From NCBI GenBank assembly GCA_044360305.1, contig JBIKKQ010000034.1:1-23656 (forward strand): a stretch of DNA of 23,656 nucleotides, given 5' to 3'. This DNA is from QWPN01 sp044360305 (GTDB lineage: Bacteria > Planctomycetota > Planctomycetia > Pirellulales > UBA1268). Within the stretch, counting starts at the first letter, position 1. Each line of letters starts with the position of its first letter. Under the pieces are notes generated by a model. The model saw only the letters and a list, made by a program, of their open reading frames with translations. It searched no databases and was not told where the DNA came from. The translations under genes were made by a program, and so were the position numbers. This document shows positions 23,387 to 23,656 of the stretch, piece after piece.

Positions 23387-23395
23387 AGTATTGTG
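23387..23395 (-). promoter_or_regulatory. Candidate -10 region of the propeller gene
   Basis: On the minus strand CACAATACT contains two overlapping -10-like hexamers (CACAAT and AATACT, each four of six). It lies in the 103-base gap between divergent genes. No clear -35 box is seen, and no promoter for the rightward gene could be picked out. Confidence 0.3.
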
Positions 23396-23459
23396 GAAGG
23401 TCGCCGGGGGCCGGTCCAGCGTTCGGCGGACCGGTTGCCGACACTCGCCCGCCACGACC

Positions 23460-23656
23460 ATGCCCGATCCCGCACGACCGTCAGAATCCGCTGCCCCGGA
23501 CCGCCGGGCCGGGATCCTCGTGGTCGGGACCGGCGCGGCGGGGTTGTTCGCCGCCATCTGGGCCGGGCGGACGCTGCGGCAGACGGGGCGGCAGGTTTCC
23601 CTGCTCGCCGTGGACGGCGCCCGCCGGCTCGGCGCCAAGATCCTCGTGGCCGGCGG
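23460..23656 (+). CDS. HI0933/BaiN-type flavoprotein, N-terminus only (cut by window end)
   Basis: An ATG at 23460 opens a frame that runs to the window end (65 codons). After about 17 polar residues comes ILVVGTGAAGLFAAIWAG, a Rossmann GxGxxG dinucleotide-binding motif for FAD. It continues through a second strand (VSLLAVDG) to RRLGAKILVAGG, which matches the LGxKxLxSGGGRCN region typical of the HI0933/YhiN/BaiN NAD(P)/FAD-dependent oxidoreductases. The role of this family is mostly unknown (BaiN is linked to bile-acid reduction). It is divergent from the propeller gene. Confidence in the subfamily is moderate because the key GRCN segment lies just beyond the edge. Confidence 0.8.
   Translation, partial: MPDPARPSESAAPDRRAGILVVGTGAAGLFAAIWAGRTLRQTGRQVSLLAVDGARRLGAKILVAG

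Overview
The window is a very GC-rich bacterial chromosome segment that reads as a planctomycete, most likely from the Pirellulales or a near relative. The main evidence is a dense set of giant families typical of that phylum: a PSCyt1/DUF1549/DUF1553 cytochrome-like protein paired with a DUF1501 protein, a DUF1592-type cytochrome-like protein paired with a DUF1552 protein, a very large 'Pirellula-type' heme-binding protein, and a PQQ-like beta-propeller protein. Taxonomy is inferred from gene content only. I see 16 genes, two of them cut by the window ends, and no tRNA, rRNA, CRISPR array, insertion sequence or phage gene.

Layout. Positions 2-5059 (+) hold three secreted-protein genes: the end of an alpha-2-macroglobulin-like protein lacking the thioester cysteine, a protein with six 24-residue LRR-like repeats, and an exported protein of unknown function. 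A 329-base gap follows, which may hold a gene relic. Positions 5389-8251 (+) are a tight operon (secreted rhodanese-like protein, OmpR-type response regulator, membrane histidine kinase) joined by two ATGA stop/start overlaps. Convergent to it, 8263-9215 (-) encodes Dtd (D-aminoacyl-tRNA deacylase) and a DUF423 membrane protein, also overlapping by ATGA. Positions 9403-13316 (+) hold the DUF1549/DUF1553 and DUF1501 pair, followed by an SMP-30/gluconolactonase-like exported lactonase (13553-14623). Convergent to that lies the DUF1592 + DUF1552 pair (14634-18375, -). Behind it on the same strand are the large heme-binding protein (18539-21667) and the PQQ-like propeller protein (21755-23356). 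At the right edge a divergent gene begins, the N-terminus of a HI0933/BaiN-type flavoprotein.

How the genes may work together. From 9403 to 23356 nearly every product carries an export signal, and three proteins together carry five CxxCH motifs. With the lactonase and PQQ-type propeller this suggests extracytoplasmic oxidation of sugars or other carbon compounds. That is inference from family membership; no substrate can be read from the sequence. The rhodanese-RR-HK operon is a plausible signalling unit with an exported accessory protein.

No clearly new multi-gene system is evident. The most interesting signals are small: stop codons of convergent genes embedded in inverted repeats, a terminator whose T-run overlaps a candidate promoter, a recurring CTGTCC-containing promoter-like motif, a possible leaderless dtd transcript, and the thioester-less macroglobulin beside a repeat protein.
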